DNA of 48,287 nucleotides from assembly GCA_937935255.1 (NCBI GenBank), contig CALGXT010000112.1:1-48287 (forward strand). Reading direction: 5' to 3'. The position numbers and the translations under genes are program-made. This DNA is from an uncultured bacterium. GTDB taxonomy: Bacteria > Verrucomicrobiota > Kiritimatiellia > PWTM01. Below are positions 8,391 through 17,225 of the stretch, one piece after another. How positions within the stretch are numbered: the first letter of the stretch is position 1; each line of letters opens with the position of its first letter. The notes beneath the pieces were generated by a model that ran no database searches, was not told the origin of the DNA, and saw nothing but the letters and a program-made list of their open reading frames with translations.

Positions 8391-9284
8391 TCAGCCCCGT
8401 CGCGCGGTCGGCGACAAATCGAACGTCATCCCGCACCATTCCCCGTCCCCGTCGCGCTCGATTTCCCGCGCGCCGCGGGCGACGTACGCCTCCGCGACAG
8501 CGTCGGCCTCCGCCTCGCGAATGCCGCTCAGGATCAGCCGGTCGCGCGCGGCTGACGTCAGCGCCTCCGCGGCGCGGATGAGCAGGCCGCCATAGAGATT
8601 GGCACAAACCGCGTCGAATCGTTTGCGCGGCGGTGAGGCCAGGATATCCGCCGCGCGAAACCGGATACGGTCGAGAACCCGGTTCCGTTTCGCGTTTTTT
8701 CGCGCCTGCGCCAGCGCTTGAAGATCGTTGTCGGTCGCCAGTACGCTCCGGACGCCCAACCGCGCGGCGGCGATGGCGAGAATGCCGCTGCCGGCGCCCA
8801 CGTCGAGCAATGTCCTGGGCGCGCGGGATCGGCAGAGCCGTTCAATCGCTTCCAGACAATAGCGCGTGGTGAAATGATCCCCCGTGCCGAAGCTCAGACC
8901 GGGTTCCATGCGGATGGTCCTGGCTCCGCGGGGCGGACGCGTCCGCCGATCCCATACGGGCACGATCCAAAGCGATTCGCCGATACGGCGGGCATGGAAA
9001 TGGCGTCGCCAGAAGCGCTGCCAATCTTGCGGCGCGACGGCGCGAATTCCCTGTCCCCACACGTCCGGCCAACGCTCGACGACGCGCGCGGCGAGCAACG
9101 CGGCGGCGCCGTCCGCGAAATAAAGATCCACCCAGGCGCGGGCGGCGTTGGGTTTGAGCAATTGCACCGGCTCGACGCCGAAGGCGGCGCAGGCCCGTTC
9201 GGCGAGCGCTTCGGCGGTTTCCGCGCCGGTTTCCAATGTGAGCACGGTGTAGGCGGCTTGAAACGGTCTTTTGGGGGGCGCCAT
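8391..9284 (-). CDS. prmA: Ribosomal protein L11 methyltransferase
   Basis: A 297-residue SAM-dependent methyltransferase that methylates lysines and the N-terminus of ribosomal protein L11. PrmA features seen: a poorly conserved N-terminal domain, then GLSFGTGDHFTTRYCLEAIE (the family's GxxFGTGxHxTT motif), SAM motif I LLDVGAGSGILAIAAARLG, an acidic DND strand end, and ANLYGGLL in the place of the usual NI motif. The length matches the family (about 290). The ATG at 9284 starts MAPPKRPFQAAYTVL; the frame is open further upstream but without similarity. It is divergent from pntAA, with 202 bases between them. Confidence 0.93.
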   Translation of the reverse strand: MAPPKRPFQAAYTVLTLETGAETAEALAERACAAFGVEPVQLLKPNAARAWVDLYFADGAAALLAARVVERWPDVWGQGIRAVAPQDWQRFWRRHFHARRIGESLWIVPVWDRRTRPPRGARTIRMEPGLSFGTGDHFTTRYCLEAIERLCRSRAPRTLLDVGAGSGILAIAAARLGVRSVLATDNDLQALAQARKNAKRNRVLDRIRFRAADILASPPRKRFDAVCANLYGGLLIRAAEALTSAARDRLILSGIREAEADAVAEAYVARGAREIERDGDGEWCGMTFDLSPTARRG

Positions 9285-9486
9285 GGCCGCGACTATTCCA
9301 GAAAACGTCCACCCGCGCCAAGCGAATCCGGCGGCGGAACGAGCTGTCCCCCGCGCTGTGCCCGATTTTTCGATTCGATCAAAAACGTCGTTTCGCATCG
9401 AGGGCGCAAAACAAGGGAGGAGTCGCGCGGCGAAGCTTTTGTGGTATTCTATACGCGTGGGCGACCCTTCATAAGGCGTAAACGAA

Positions 9487-10653
9487 ATGAGCGATAACGC
9501 GATGATGGCTTTCTTTCCGCGCGAAGCGTTATCGGGCGAACGGCGCTGCGCCTTGACGCCCGAATCCGCGCAGCGGTTCGTGAAACTGGGCCTGCGCGTC
9601 GAATTCGAGCGCGGACTGGGCGAGGCGGCCGGAATCCCGGACGGCGATTTGACCGCCGCGGGCGCGGCGGCGTCGGACGATCCGGCGAGCGCTTTGTCCG
9701 CCGCCGACCTGGTTCCAAGGCTCCACCCGCCTTCGCCCGAGGCGCTTCGCGCGATGAAACGGGGCGCGGTCGCGATCGGTTTCTTCGACCCCTTCAACCG
9801 CAGCGAGCTGATCCGCGCCGCCGCGGAGGCCGGGGTGCGCGCGATCGCGATGGAGCTCATTCCCCGAACCACGCTGGCGCAGAAAATGGACGCCCTGAGC
9901 TCGCAGGCGAGCATCGCCGGCTACGTGGCCGTGATCCTCGCCGCCGAGCGCTTGCCGAAAGTCTTCCCGATGATGATGACGCCGGCGGGCACGCTCGCTC
10001 CCGCGCGCGTCTTCGTGATCGGCGCCGGCGTTGCGGGCTTGCAGGCCATCGCCACGGCCCGACGGCTGGGCGCGCGCGTGGAAGCGTACGACACACGGCC
10101 GGTGGTGGAAGAGCAAGTGCAATCCCTCGGCGCCAAATTCGTGAAATTCGATCTCGGCGAGACGGGCCAGACGAAGGACGGCTATGCGAAGGCGCTGACG
10201 GAAGATCAGCTGCGTCGGCAGCGCGAGGCGATGGCGCGACATTGCGCGGGATCGGATGTCGTCATCGCCGCGGCGCAGGTGTTCGGGCGGCGCGCGCCGA
10301 TCATCGTCACCGACGCCATGATCCGCGCCATGAAGCCCGGGAGCGTGGTGGTGGACCTCTCCGTCGAATCGGGCGGCAACGTGGAAGGCATCGTCCCCGA
10401 CCGCGAAGAGGTCCGCCATGGCGTGACGATTCTACCGTTCGCGCGCCTGCCGGCGCGCGCAGCGCGGCACGCGAGCCAGATGTATGCGAGCAATGTCGCG
10501 CACCTGATTGAACATTTCTGGGACAAGAAGGCGGGGCGGTTTGATTGGCGCGCGGAGGACGAGATTCTGCGGGGCTGTCAGGTGACGCTCGACGGCGCGA
10601 TCGTCCACGCCACGGTGCGGGAGCGGCTTGAGGCCGCCGGAAAGGGGAGTTGA
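9487..10653 (+). CDS. pntAA: NAD(P) transhydrogenase subunit alpha, NAD-binding part
   Basis: Domain I of the proton-translocating transhydrogenase, which binds NAD(H) and passes hydride to NADP under control of the proton gradient. The 388 residues include the AlaDh/PNT N-terminal domain (FPREALSGERRCALTPESA), IAMELIPRTTLAQKMDALSS, the Rossmann loop VFVIGAGVAGLQAIATARRLGA with an acidic strand end (EAYDTRP), and VVDLSVESGGN. It stops after domain I, so the alpha subunit is split in two, as in Rhodospirillum and many other bacteria. It is first in a tight three-gene operon; the next start follows its TGA by one base. Confidence 0.96.
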   Translation: MSDNAMMAFFPREALSGERRCALTPESAQRFVKLGLRVEFERGLGEAAGIPDGDLTAAGAAASDDPASALSAADLVPRLHPPSPEALRAMKRGAVAIGFFDPFNRSELIRAAAEAGVRAIAMELIPRTTLAQKMDALSSQASIAGYVAVILAAERLPKVFPMMMTPAGTLAPARVFVIGAGVAGLQAIATARRLGARVEAYDTRPVVEEQVQSLGAKFVKFDLGETGQTKDGYAKALTEDQLRRQREAMARHCAGSDVVIAAAQVFGRRAPIIVTDAMIRAMKPGSVVVDLSVESGGNVEGIVPDREEVRHGVTILPFARLPARAARHASQMYASNVAHLIEHFWDKKAGRFDWRAEDEILRGCQVTLDGAIVHATVRERLEAAGKGS

Positions 10654-10654
10654 T

Positions 10655-10945
10655 ATGGGATTGCTGTTCTTCGTTTTCGCCCTCGCCGTTTTTCTCGGCT
10701 TCGAGCTGATTTCGAAGGTGCCCTCCCAGTTGCATACGCCCTTGATGTCCGGCTCGAATGCGATCTCGGGCATTACGATCGTCGGCGCGCTGGCGGTCGC
10801 CGGTCAAACGGGTAACCGAACGGCGCTCATCGTCCTTGGCGTCCTCGCGGTCGCTTTTGCGATGATCAATGTGGTCGGAGGCTATCTGGTGACCGACCGC
10901 ATGCTCGCGATGTTCAAGGCGGGAAAACCGGGAGGGAAGAAATGA
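10655..10945 (+). CDS. pntAB: NAD(P) transhydrogenase subunit alpha, membrane part
   Basis: A 96-residue membrane protein that forms the first part of the proton-conducting domain II. It carries the family signature HTPLMSGSNAISG between predicted helices, with three hydrophobic segments (about 2-18, 40-60 and 62-82). The ATG at 10655 follows the pntAA stop directly and is preceded by AAAGGGGAG. Its stop overlaps the pntB start (ATGA), which indicates translational coupling. Confidence 0.95.
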   Translation: MGLLFFVFALAVFLGFELISKVPSQLHTPLMSGSNAISGITIVGALAVAGQTGNRTALIVLGVLAVAFAMINVVGGYLVTDRMLAMFKAGKPGGKK

Positions 10946-12330
10946 CCGGCGTTGTGGACTTCCTCTACATCGTCGCCGCGATCCTCTTCATCGTCGGTCT
11001 GAAGATGCTCGGTCGCGCGGAAACGGCGCGCCGCGGCAATCTCGTTTCGGCCGTGGGCATGTTGCTCGCGATCGGGGCGACGCTGGCGATCGGCGGTCTC
11101 TCGTTCGAGTGGATTCTCGCGGGCGCGGTGATGGGCTCGCTCATCGGCGCGGTGGCCGCCTATGCGGTGAAGATGACGGCGATGCCGGAGATGGTCGGTT
11201 TGTTCAACGGCTTCGGCGGCCTCGCGAGCCTGTTGGTCGGCTGGGCCGAATATCACAAGTGGATCGCGCTGGGCCAGGCGCCCGCGCGCCCCGTTTTCAC
11301 GGCGATCGCGATTTTTCTGACGGTGCTGATCGGCGGGGTGACGTTCTCGGGCAGCATGGTCGCCTTTCTTAAGCTGGCCGAGTGGATCAACGGCAAACCG
11401 TTGCTGTTCCGCGGACAGCAAATTGTCAACGGACTGCTGCTCGTCGGTCTCGCGGCGGGCGGCGTTTTCTTTGCGGTGCGTCCGGAACTGGGATATCCGC
11501 TGCTGTTGCCGGTGGTCGCGGGGTCGCTGATCCTCGGCGTGCTCTCGGTCATCCCGATCGGCGGGGCGGACATGCCGGTCGTCATTTCGCTGTTGAACAG
11601 CTATTCCGGTCTCGCCGCTTGCGCGGCGGGTTTCGTCATTTCCAATACGCTGCTGATCGTCGCAGGCGCGCTGGTGGGCGCCAGCGGCATCATCTTGACC
11701 CGTATCATGTGCAAGGCGATGAATCGCTCGCTCGCCAACGTGCTGTTCAGCGGCTTCGGTTCGGGCGCCGGCGGCGCCGCCGGGGCGAGCTATCAGGGCG
11801 AGGCGAAAGCGGTGAGCGCCGAGGATGCATACTATCTGCTGGAGGCCGCGCGCTCGGTCGGGTTCGTGCCCGGCTATGGCATGGCTGTCGCCCAGGCGCA
11901 GCATGCGGTTCGCGAGTTGGGGCAACTGCTCGAGGCCAACGGCGCCGAAGTGCGCTATTGCATCCATCCCGTCGCCGGTCGCATGCCCGGCCACATGAAC
12001 GTGTTGCTCGCGGAGGCCAACGTTCCCTACGAGCAGCTCGTCGAGCCGGGCGACGTGAACCCGACGATGGAGACCGTGGATGTCGCGATGGTCATCGGCG
12101 CGAACGATGTGGTGAATCCGGCGGCGAAGGAAGATCCGAAGAGTCCGCTCTACGGCATGCCGATCATCGAGGTGGATCGCGCGCGCACGTGCATCGTCCT
12201 GAAGCGCAGCCTCAAGCCCGGCTTTGCCGGCGTGGATAATCCGCTCTTCTTCAAGGAAAACACGCGGATGCTCTTCGGCGACGCGAAGCAGACCGTCTCC
12301 GCCCTCGTCGCGGAATTCAAGGAAAGTTGA
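10942..12330 (+). CDS. pntB: NAD(P) transhydrogenase subunit beta
   Basis: A 462-residue subunit with an N-terminal membrane domain of eight or nine helices (roughly residues 1-260) and a C-terminal NADP(H)-binding domain III. Diagnostic segments: MTAMPEMVGLFNGFGGLASL, NGLLLVGLAAGG, GADMPVVISLLNSYSGLAA, then in domain III VPGYGMAVAQAQHAVRE, HPVAGRMPGHMNVLLAEANVP, VIGANDVVNPAA and VLKRSLKPGFAGVDNPLF. All conserved regions of PntB are intact. The complex probably makes NADPH from NADH at the cost of the proton gradient. It is convergent with the DUF4340 gene, only 37 bases away. Confidence 0.97.
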   Translation: MTGVVDFLYIVAAILFIVGLKMLGRAETARRGNLVSAVGMLLAIGATLAIGGLSFEWILAGAVMGSLIGAVAAYAVKMTAMPEMVGLFNGFGGLASLLVGWAEYHKWIALGQAPARPVFTAIAIFLTVLIGGVTFSGSMVAFLKLAEWINGKPLLFRGQQIVNGLLLVGLAAGGVFFAVRPELGYPLLLPVVAGSLILGVLSVIPIGGADMPVVISLLNSYSGLAACAAGFVISNTLLIVAGALVGASGIILTRIMCKAMNRSLANVLFSGFGSGAGGAAGASYQGEAKAVSAEDAYYLLEAARSVGFVPGYGMAVAQAQHAVRELGQLLEANGAEVRYCIHPVAGRMPGHMNVLLAEANVPYEQLVEPGDVNPTMETVDVAMVIGANDVVNPAAKEDPKSPLYGMPIIEVDRARTCIVLKRSLKPGFAGVDNPLFFKENTRMLFGDAKQTVSALVAEFKES

Positions 12331-12332
12331 GC

Positions 12333-12364
12333 CGCGCCGGGTTGGGGTCGGCGAAGCCGGCGCG
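12333..12364. terminator. Inverted repeat between convergent genes, possible bidirectional terminator
   Basis: CGCGCCGG at 12333-12340 pairs with CCGGCGCG at 12357-12364 across a 16-base loop, filling nearly all of the 37-base gap between pntB and the DUF4340 gene. No T-tract follows on either strand. Confidence 0.35.
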
Positions 12365-12367
12365 ACC

Positions 12368-13609
12368 TTACGCGCCCATTTCGCTCTCGCCGCCCGCCGT
12401 TTCCTCGGCCGACGGTTCGGCGTCTTCCGCCTTTTTCTCGTCGCTTCCCTGCTCGTCGCTCTTGGGCGGCGCGATCAACTGAATGCGCGGCAGCGAAAGC
12501 GATTCCGCCGCCCAGGTGGAAAGCACATACGTCCAGCGCGACAAACGCTCGTGCTCCTCGGCGGCCTTTTTCGCGTTGCGCTCCGCGACCGCCTCCGGGG
12601 TCTCCTTCGGCGCTTCGGGGGTCTTCGGGGTCGCCGCGGCGGTCTCGCCATCCGCCTCGCCGGACGGCGGCGCGTCGGACGACTTCGTTTCCGCGGTTTC
12701 TTTCGGGGACGGCGGCGCGGCAAAGGCCGCGGCGATGCGCGCATACCGCCCGCCGTTCTCCGCGGGGCCGCCGAGCGCGACCGTATACGTGAAGCCCTCC
12801 GGCGTGGTCAACGCATAGCGCGAGGGCGACACGAAGCCCAGATCCTCGTCGCTTTTCGCGGGATCGGCGACGGTTTGGAAGTTCAGGTATTGCAGGGCAT
12901 TGACCACGCGCCGCGCGGCGGCTTCGTCCAGTTTCTCCTCCGCGCCGAGGTCTTCCAATTCGACGCGATGGCCGTCCGATACCTTGAGCCGGTACGCCGT
13001 TTCGCCGGTTTCGACCTGGACGACGGACCCGACGCCGGCGGAGACGTTGAGCAAATCCGTTTTGATCCAATCGCGGGCTTCGCCGTCGAAACCGCTGAGA
13101 AGCCGACCCATCAACACGACCGGCCCTTCGTCCACCCGCACGTATTGCCCGTCAGGGAATCCGCCGTAGGGCCCGCCGCGCCCCTCGCGGGTCTTGCCGA
13201 GTGTCAACCGCGCCAACCGGCGTCCGTCCGCGGCTTCGAACTCGACCCGCGCCGTCGCGCTTTTTTCATCGAGTCCGAACTCGGCGAGGTCTTCCTCGCC
13301 GCCCGGCACGATCTGGCCGATTTTGAGTTCCGCGAGCTCGATCAGCCGACCCGCCAGCCGCTCATATTCCGCGGGGTAATCGTAGAGCGAGGCGACGAGC
13401 CAACGATTCTCCCGGCGGACCACGTCGAGCGATTTTGCTCCGGCGCGGATACGAATAGCCGCGACGTCGTTGATGTCGAACGGCAGCAGCGCGGCGCCCG
13501 CGCGCGCGTCGGGGCGTCCGGCCGCGGCGCGGCGCTGCAGAATCCGGTAGGCGACCCACGCGGAGAGCGCGGCCGCGACGATGAGCATCCACAAACGGCT
13601 TCTTTTCAT
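12368..13609 (-). CDS. DUF4340 domain protein of a Gld-type ABC cassette
   Basis: A 413-residue protein with one N-terminal membrane segment (LWMLIVAAALSAWVAYRIL) and a large presumed extracytoplasmic part with repeated DUF4340-type strands, for example LLPFDINDVAAIRIRAGAKS, VVRRENRWLVASLYDYPA, RLARLTLGK and YVRVDEGPVVLMGR. The tail is rich in Ala, Pro and Glu and of low complexity. DUF4340 proteins are commonly encoded after GldG-like genes; their role is not established. The ATG at 13609 lies 7 bases past the GldG-like stop, so this is the last gene of a four-gene operon. Confidence 0.82.
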   Translation of the reverse strand: MKRSRLWMLIVAAALSAWVAYRILQRRAAAGRPDARAGAALLPFDINDVAAIRIRAGAKSLDVVRRENRWLVASLYDYPAEYERLAGRLIELAELKIGQIVPGGEEDLAEFGLDEKSATARVEFEAADGRRLARLTLGKTREGRGGPYGGFPDGQYVRVDEGPVVLMGRLLSGFDGEARDWIKTDLLNVSAGVGSVVQVETGETAYRLKVSDGHRVELEDLGAEEKLDEAAARRVVNALQYLNFQTVADPAKSDEDLGFVSPSRYALTTPEGFTYTVALGGPAENGGRYARIAAAFAAPPSPKETAETKSSDAPPSGEADGETAAATPKTPEAPKETPEAVAERNAKKAAEEHERLSRWTYVLSTWAAESLSLPRIQLIAPPKSDEQGSDEKKAEDAEPSAEETAGGESEMGA

Positions 13610-13616
13610 CGGAATC

Positions 13617-15611
13617 TCAACCTCCCGCGCGGCGGCGGCGACGCCAGCCGTGAACCATTCCAAACACGGCGACGGCCGCGGGCGCCGCGCCCATGTTGAT
13701 CAGTTTCAACGTCCAGCCCAGACGCTCGATTTCGCGCCGCCGGTTCTTTTCCACTTCCTTGAGCTGGCGTTGCGTCTGGAACTGTTCATTGCGAAAACGT
13801 TCGATTTCCCGGCGCTGCTCCTCCGTGAGAATCACCTGCTGGTTCGGATCGCGCGCGCTCTGCATTTGCGCGAGCCGCTCGCGCGTCTCGCGGAGTTTCT
13901 GTTGCAGGCGTTCCTCTTCGGCGCGCCATTGCGCGGCGGCGCGGCGCTCGATCTCCAGCACCCGCCGGAAGGGACGGTCAAAGCGGCCGCGGCTGCGCAA
14001 GCCGATCAGCGCTTCGCTGCCGGCGAGCTGCTCGACCAGGTTCCACGCCAGGTTGAGGTTGTCGTTGGCCAACTGCGCCATTTCATACCCGAGGAAATTG
14101 CCGCGCTCGATCGCGAAGCGGTCGTACAGCAAATCCACATCGGCGACCAGAATGACCGTCCCTTGAGCGATTCCTTTCTTCAAATGGGCTGGACGATTTT
14201 CCTCCGGCGGCGGGGGCGGCGTCTCGTTCGTCTCCGCGGTTTTTTCCGCCGCGGCCTCGGGGTCGGCGTCGTTCGCCGGGTTCGTTTTTTCGTCGGGGGC
14301 CGCATCGTCTTTTTTCGGCGCATTTTCCGGCTTTTTCGCGCCGGGCCGTCCGTCGGGGAAAGCGGAGGGGAAGAAGCCGGTCAGCCGCAGCGCGATGAGG
14401 CGCGCGGTCGGGTCAGGCGGCGGGGGCTGCGAAAGGTCTCCGCCCATGAGTACGCTCATGGCATCGCTCAGCCCCGCCTCGGTCGAGGCCTGGATCAGCG
14501 GCGAAAGCGAAATTCCGTCCGGCGGGGTTCCCGAAAACGCGCCGGCGAAAGGCAGCATCAAATTCGCGAGTCCGCTGGCGGCGATCTCATCGCGCGCGAG
14601 CGCGTCGTCGCGCAACGTGAGCCATCCGAGATTGATGCGCGGCGGCCCCTCTCCCGCGCGCACGGGCGTGCCGGCGGCGGGATCGGCGACGAGCATGGGA
14701 TTCATGACGAAGCCCCACGCCTGGGTCAGACGATTGAGGTCCGACCGCGCATTCATCCCCCCGAACGCCATCATTTGGGAGTCGCGATTTTCCAGCTCCG
14801 CCAGGCACAGCGGATCGGTGAAAACCAGCAGCCGCCCGCCGTGCACGACGTATTGATCCACGGCGTAAAGGAAATCCTCGTCGGCCTCCCGCGGATGCAC
14901 AAGAATCAACGCCGTCAGATCCTCCGGCAGCCGATCGTCCGTCAGGGAGACCTCGACGACGTCGTACAGCGCCTGCAATTCCCGGACGAAGGTCCAGGCC
15001 CGCGCGGGCCGCGGCCCGCCGAACGGCAGGCGCGGCGCGCCGAAAAGACCGAGCGCGCTCGCGACGCCGATCTTCGGTTTGCGCGTTCGCGTCACCTCGT
15101 GCAGCATTCGGGTGATCTCGTATTCCAGCCGCGGCTCGTTTTCCGGCGAGAGGAACGGCAGGACGGCCTCGCGCGTGCCGGAAACCGCGGCCAGCCCCAA
15201 ATAAATCTCGGGCCCGCCGCCGAGCGGATTCAGCGAGCGGCCCTCCACGCCGTATTTCTGGGCCCACTCTTCCTCGTCGGAGAACGGACGCGGATCGAAG
15301 ATTTCCAGCGTCACCCGGCCGCCGGACTCCCGCACATACTCGCGCAGCAAGTCCTGCACGCGCTGGGCGTACTGGCGCAGCGGAATCGGCATCGCCTCGC
15401 CGCGCGTCACATAGAGTTTGAGCTGCGCGGCGCGCGGCAGCGCGCGGAGCAATCCGCGGGTGCCGTCCGACAAGGTGAACAGTTTTTCGTCCGTGAGGTC
15501 CGCGCGAAGCCGCAGACCGGAAATCGCCGCGTTGACGGCGACCAGCAGGACGAAAAACGCCGCGGCGGCGATCGCCCCGCGCCCGCGAAGTTTGAGAAGG
15601 ACCGCATTCAT
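13617..15611 (-). CDS. GldG-like ABC transporter auxiliary protein
   Basis: A 664-residue protein of the GldG family (ABC-type uncharacterised transport, auxiliary component). It has one membrane helix near residues 12-30 and one near the C-terminus (LKLINMGAAPAAVAVFGMVHGW), with a large periplasmic region between them (VNAAISGLRLRADLTDEKLFTLSDGT, ILVHPREAD, GGRLLVFTDPLCL, GTVILVADVDLL). A Pro/Glu/Ala-rich low-complexity insert lies around residues 425-475. A Gln/Arg/Glu-rich, probably coiled-coil stretch (about 560-630) precedes the last helix. The start at 15611 has GGAGGAG 6 bases upstream. In Bacteroidota GldG works with GldA and GldF in gliding; in other phyla the substrate is unknown. 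Confidence 0.85.
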   Translation of the reverse strand: MNAVLLKLRGRGAIAAAAFFVLLVAVNAAISGLRLRADLTDEKLFTLSDGTRGLLRALPRAAQLKLYVTRGEAMPIPLRQYAQRVQDLLREYVRESGGRVTLEIFDPRPFSDEEEWAQKYGVEGRSLNPLGGGPEIYLGLAAVSGTREAVLPFLSPENEPRLEYEITRMLHEVTRTRKPKIGVASALGLFGAPRLPFGGPRPARAWTFVRELQALYDVVEVSLTDDRLPEDLTALILVHPREADEDFLYAVDQYVVHGGRLLVFTDPLCLAELENRDSQMMAFGGMNARSDLNRLTQAWGFVMNPMLVADPAAGTPVRAGEGPPRINLGWLTLRDDALARDEIAASGLANLMLPFAGAFSGTPPDGISLSPLIQASTEAGLSDAMSVLMGGDLSQPPPPDPTARLIALRLTGFFPSAFPDGRPGAKKPENAPKKDDAAPDEKTNPANDADPEAAAEKTAETNETPPPPPEENRPAHLKKGIAQGTVILVADVDLLYDRFAIERGNFLGYEMAQLANDNLNLAWNLVEQLAGSEALIGLRSRGRFDRPFRRVLEIERRAAAQWRAEEERLQQKLRETRERLAQMQSARDPNQQVILTEEQRREIERFRNEQFQTQRQLKEVEKNRRREIERLGWTLKLINMGAAPAAVAVFGMVHGWRRRRRAGG

Positions 15612-15632
15612 TTCCGCTCCTCCATCCGCCGA

Positions 15633-16373
15633 TTATCGCGCGGCGCGCCCGCGCAACGCCTCTTGCGTGGCGAACAACATGAACGCCATCACGGAGGCGA
15701 AATACACGAGGTCGCGCGCGTCGAGCACGCCGCGTTGCAGGTTGTCGAAATGCGTCAGAAAACTGAAGGCGGCCACGCCTTCGACTACGCTTTGCGGCGC
15801 GAAGCGCGCCACGAAGTCCGTCACCGGCGGGTATCCGGCCAGAATCAGGAACAACCCGATCACGACCGCCAGAATGAAGCTGATGACCTGGTTGCGGGTC
15901 AGGGCCGAGGTGAACAGCCCGATCGCCAGATAGGCGCCGGAGAGCAGGACGCTGCCCAGATAGCCCAGCGCGACCACGCCGGGATCGGGATGGCCGAGAT
16001 AGAACGCCGTCAGGGGCGTGACGAACGTCAGCAGCAGGGCCAAGGCCAGAAAGCCCCAGGCCGCGAAGAACTTTCCGAGCAGGGCTTCGAGCGGCGTCAT
16101 CGGCAGCGTCAGCAACAGCTCGATCGTGCCCGACCGCCGCTCCTCCGCCCAAAGCCGCATCGCCGCCGCCGGCACCAGCACCAGATAGAGCCACGGATGC
16201 CAGCCGAAGAATCGGCGAAGATCGGCCTGGCCGAATTCGTAGAAGCGGTCAATGAAGAACGTGAAGAACGCGGCCAGCGCGAGAAAGATCACCAGAAACA
16301 CATAAGCGATCGGGGAATTGAAATACGCGTTCCATTCCCGGCGCGCGACGGCGCGAATATTGCGAAAGCTCAT
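15633..16373 (-). CDS. ABC-2 type permease, GldF-like
   Basis: A 246-residue membrane protein with six predicted helices. It begins with the family's typical cytoplasmic start (IRAVARREWNAYFNSPIAYVFL) and carries RLWAEERRSGTIELLLTLPMT, the motif of ABC-2 permeases of the GldF/NosY type. Its ATG overlaps the stop of the ATPase gene (ATGA), so the two are translationally coupled. It is the membrane partner of the ATPase and of the GldG-like protein. Confidence 0.9.
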   Translation of the reverse strand: MSFRNIRAVARREWNAYFNSPIAYVFLVIFLALAAFFTFFIDRFYEFGQADLRRFFGWHPWLYLVLVPAAAMRLWAEERRSGTIELLLTLPMTPLEALLGKFFAAWGFLALALLLTFVTPLTAFYLGHPDPGVVALGYLGSVLLSGAYLAIGLFTSALTRNQVISFILAVVIGLFLILAGYPPVTDFVARFAPQSVVEGVAAFSFLTHFDNLQRGVLDARDLVYFASVMAFMLFATQEALRGRAAR

Positions 16374-17125
16374 GGCGCAACCTCCCGGCGGGCGGCCCCG
16401 GCCACGTCCTCGGTGCGGGTCAATTCGCGAAAGACCTCGTCGAGCGAACGTTCGCGCCCGCCCCTTTTCTTCAGATCGGACGGCGTTCCGTCCGCGACGA
16501 TTTTCCCGGCGCTGATGATCAGCGCCCGCGTGCAGATGGCCTCGACCTCCTCCAAAATGTGGGTGGAGAGAATGATGACCTTCTCCCGGCCCATTTGGCG
16601 GATCATGTCGCGAACGACGTGTTTCTGATTCGGATCCAGCCCCTCGGTCGGCTCGTCCATGATCAGGATCGGCGGATCGTGCAGGATCGCCTGCGCGAAG
16701 CAGGTGCGCTGACGATAGCCTTTCGACAGCGTTTCGATGGGCTGGCGGCGCACGGCGCCGAGCAGACAGCGCTCGATCGTCGCCGAAACGCGCGCGCGCC
16801 GTTCCGCGCCGTCGAAACCGCGGACCTGCGCGACGAAGTCGAGAAAGTCCTCGACGGTCATGTCGCCGTAGGCCGGCGCGTTCTCCGGCAGATAGCCGAT
16901 GCGACGCCGCGCCTCGACCGGCCGCTCGACGACGTCCAGATCGTCCACCGTCACCCGCCCCGCCGTCGGCGGCAGAAAGCCGGTGATCATCCGCATGGTC
17001 GTGGACTTGCCGGCCCCGTTCGGGCCGAGAAAGCCGAGCACTTCGCCGGGCCGCACCTCGAAGGAGATGCCGCGCACGGCGGCGCGCCGCCCGAACTGTT
17101 TTTCGAGATTCTCCACACGAATCAT
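16370..17125 (-). CDS. ABC transporter ATP-binding protein, GldA-like
   Basis: A 251-residue ATPase. Walker A is GPNGAGKST (about 34-42), followed by the GldA-like sequence RRIGYLPENAPAY, the signature LSKGYRQRT, Walker B ILIMDEPTEGLDPNQ and the switch histidine in STHILEEVE. It powers the permease encoded directly downstream and is the first gene of the cassette. The cassette order ATPase, permease, GldG-like, DUF4340 is the usual one for this exporter type. A 99-base gap separates it from the end of metG on the same strand; a hairpin lies in that gap. Confidence 0.93.
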   Translation of the reverse strand: MIRVENLEKQFGRRAAVRGISFEVRPGEVLGFLGPNGAGKSTTMRMITGFLPPTAGRVTVDDLDVVERPVEARRRIGYLPENAPAYGDMTVEDFLDFVAQVRGFDGAERRARVSATIERCLLGAVRRQPIETLSKGYRQRTCFAQAILHDPPILIMDEPTEGLDPNQKHVVRDMIRQMGREKVIILSTHILEEVEAICTRALIISAGKIVADGTPSDLKKRGGRERSLDEVFRELTRTEDVAGAARREVAP

Positions 17126-17206
17126 ATGGCAGGCCTCCAGAAAACCTCGGATTTTCGCCTTTCGACTACCGATCCGCCCAAAGCGTTCAACGGAAACGAG
17201 GGCGGC

Positions 17207-17225
17207 GCGCCGGACCGTCCGGCGC
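17207..17225. terminator. Hairpin at the end of metG
   Basis: GCGCCGGA, loop CCG, TCCGGCGC forms an 8-base-pair stem that begins at the last base of the metG stop codon. On the minus strand (metG direction) no T-tract follows; on the plus strand TATTTT follows. It may end metG transcription or insulate the ABC cassette. Confidence 0.4.

Noticed and set aside
13581-16628. Plus-strand open frame of 1015 codons opposite the Gld-type cassette
   Set aside because: Antisense to four genes with clear family motifs; low complexity, no similarity.
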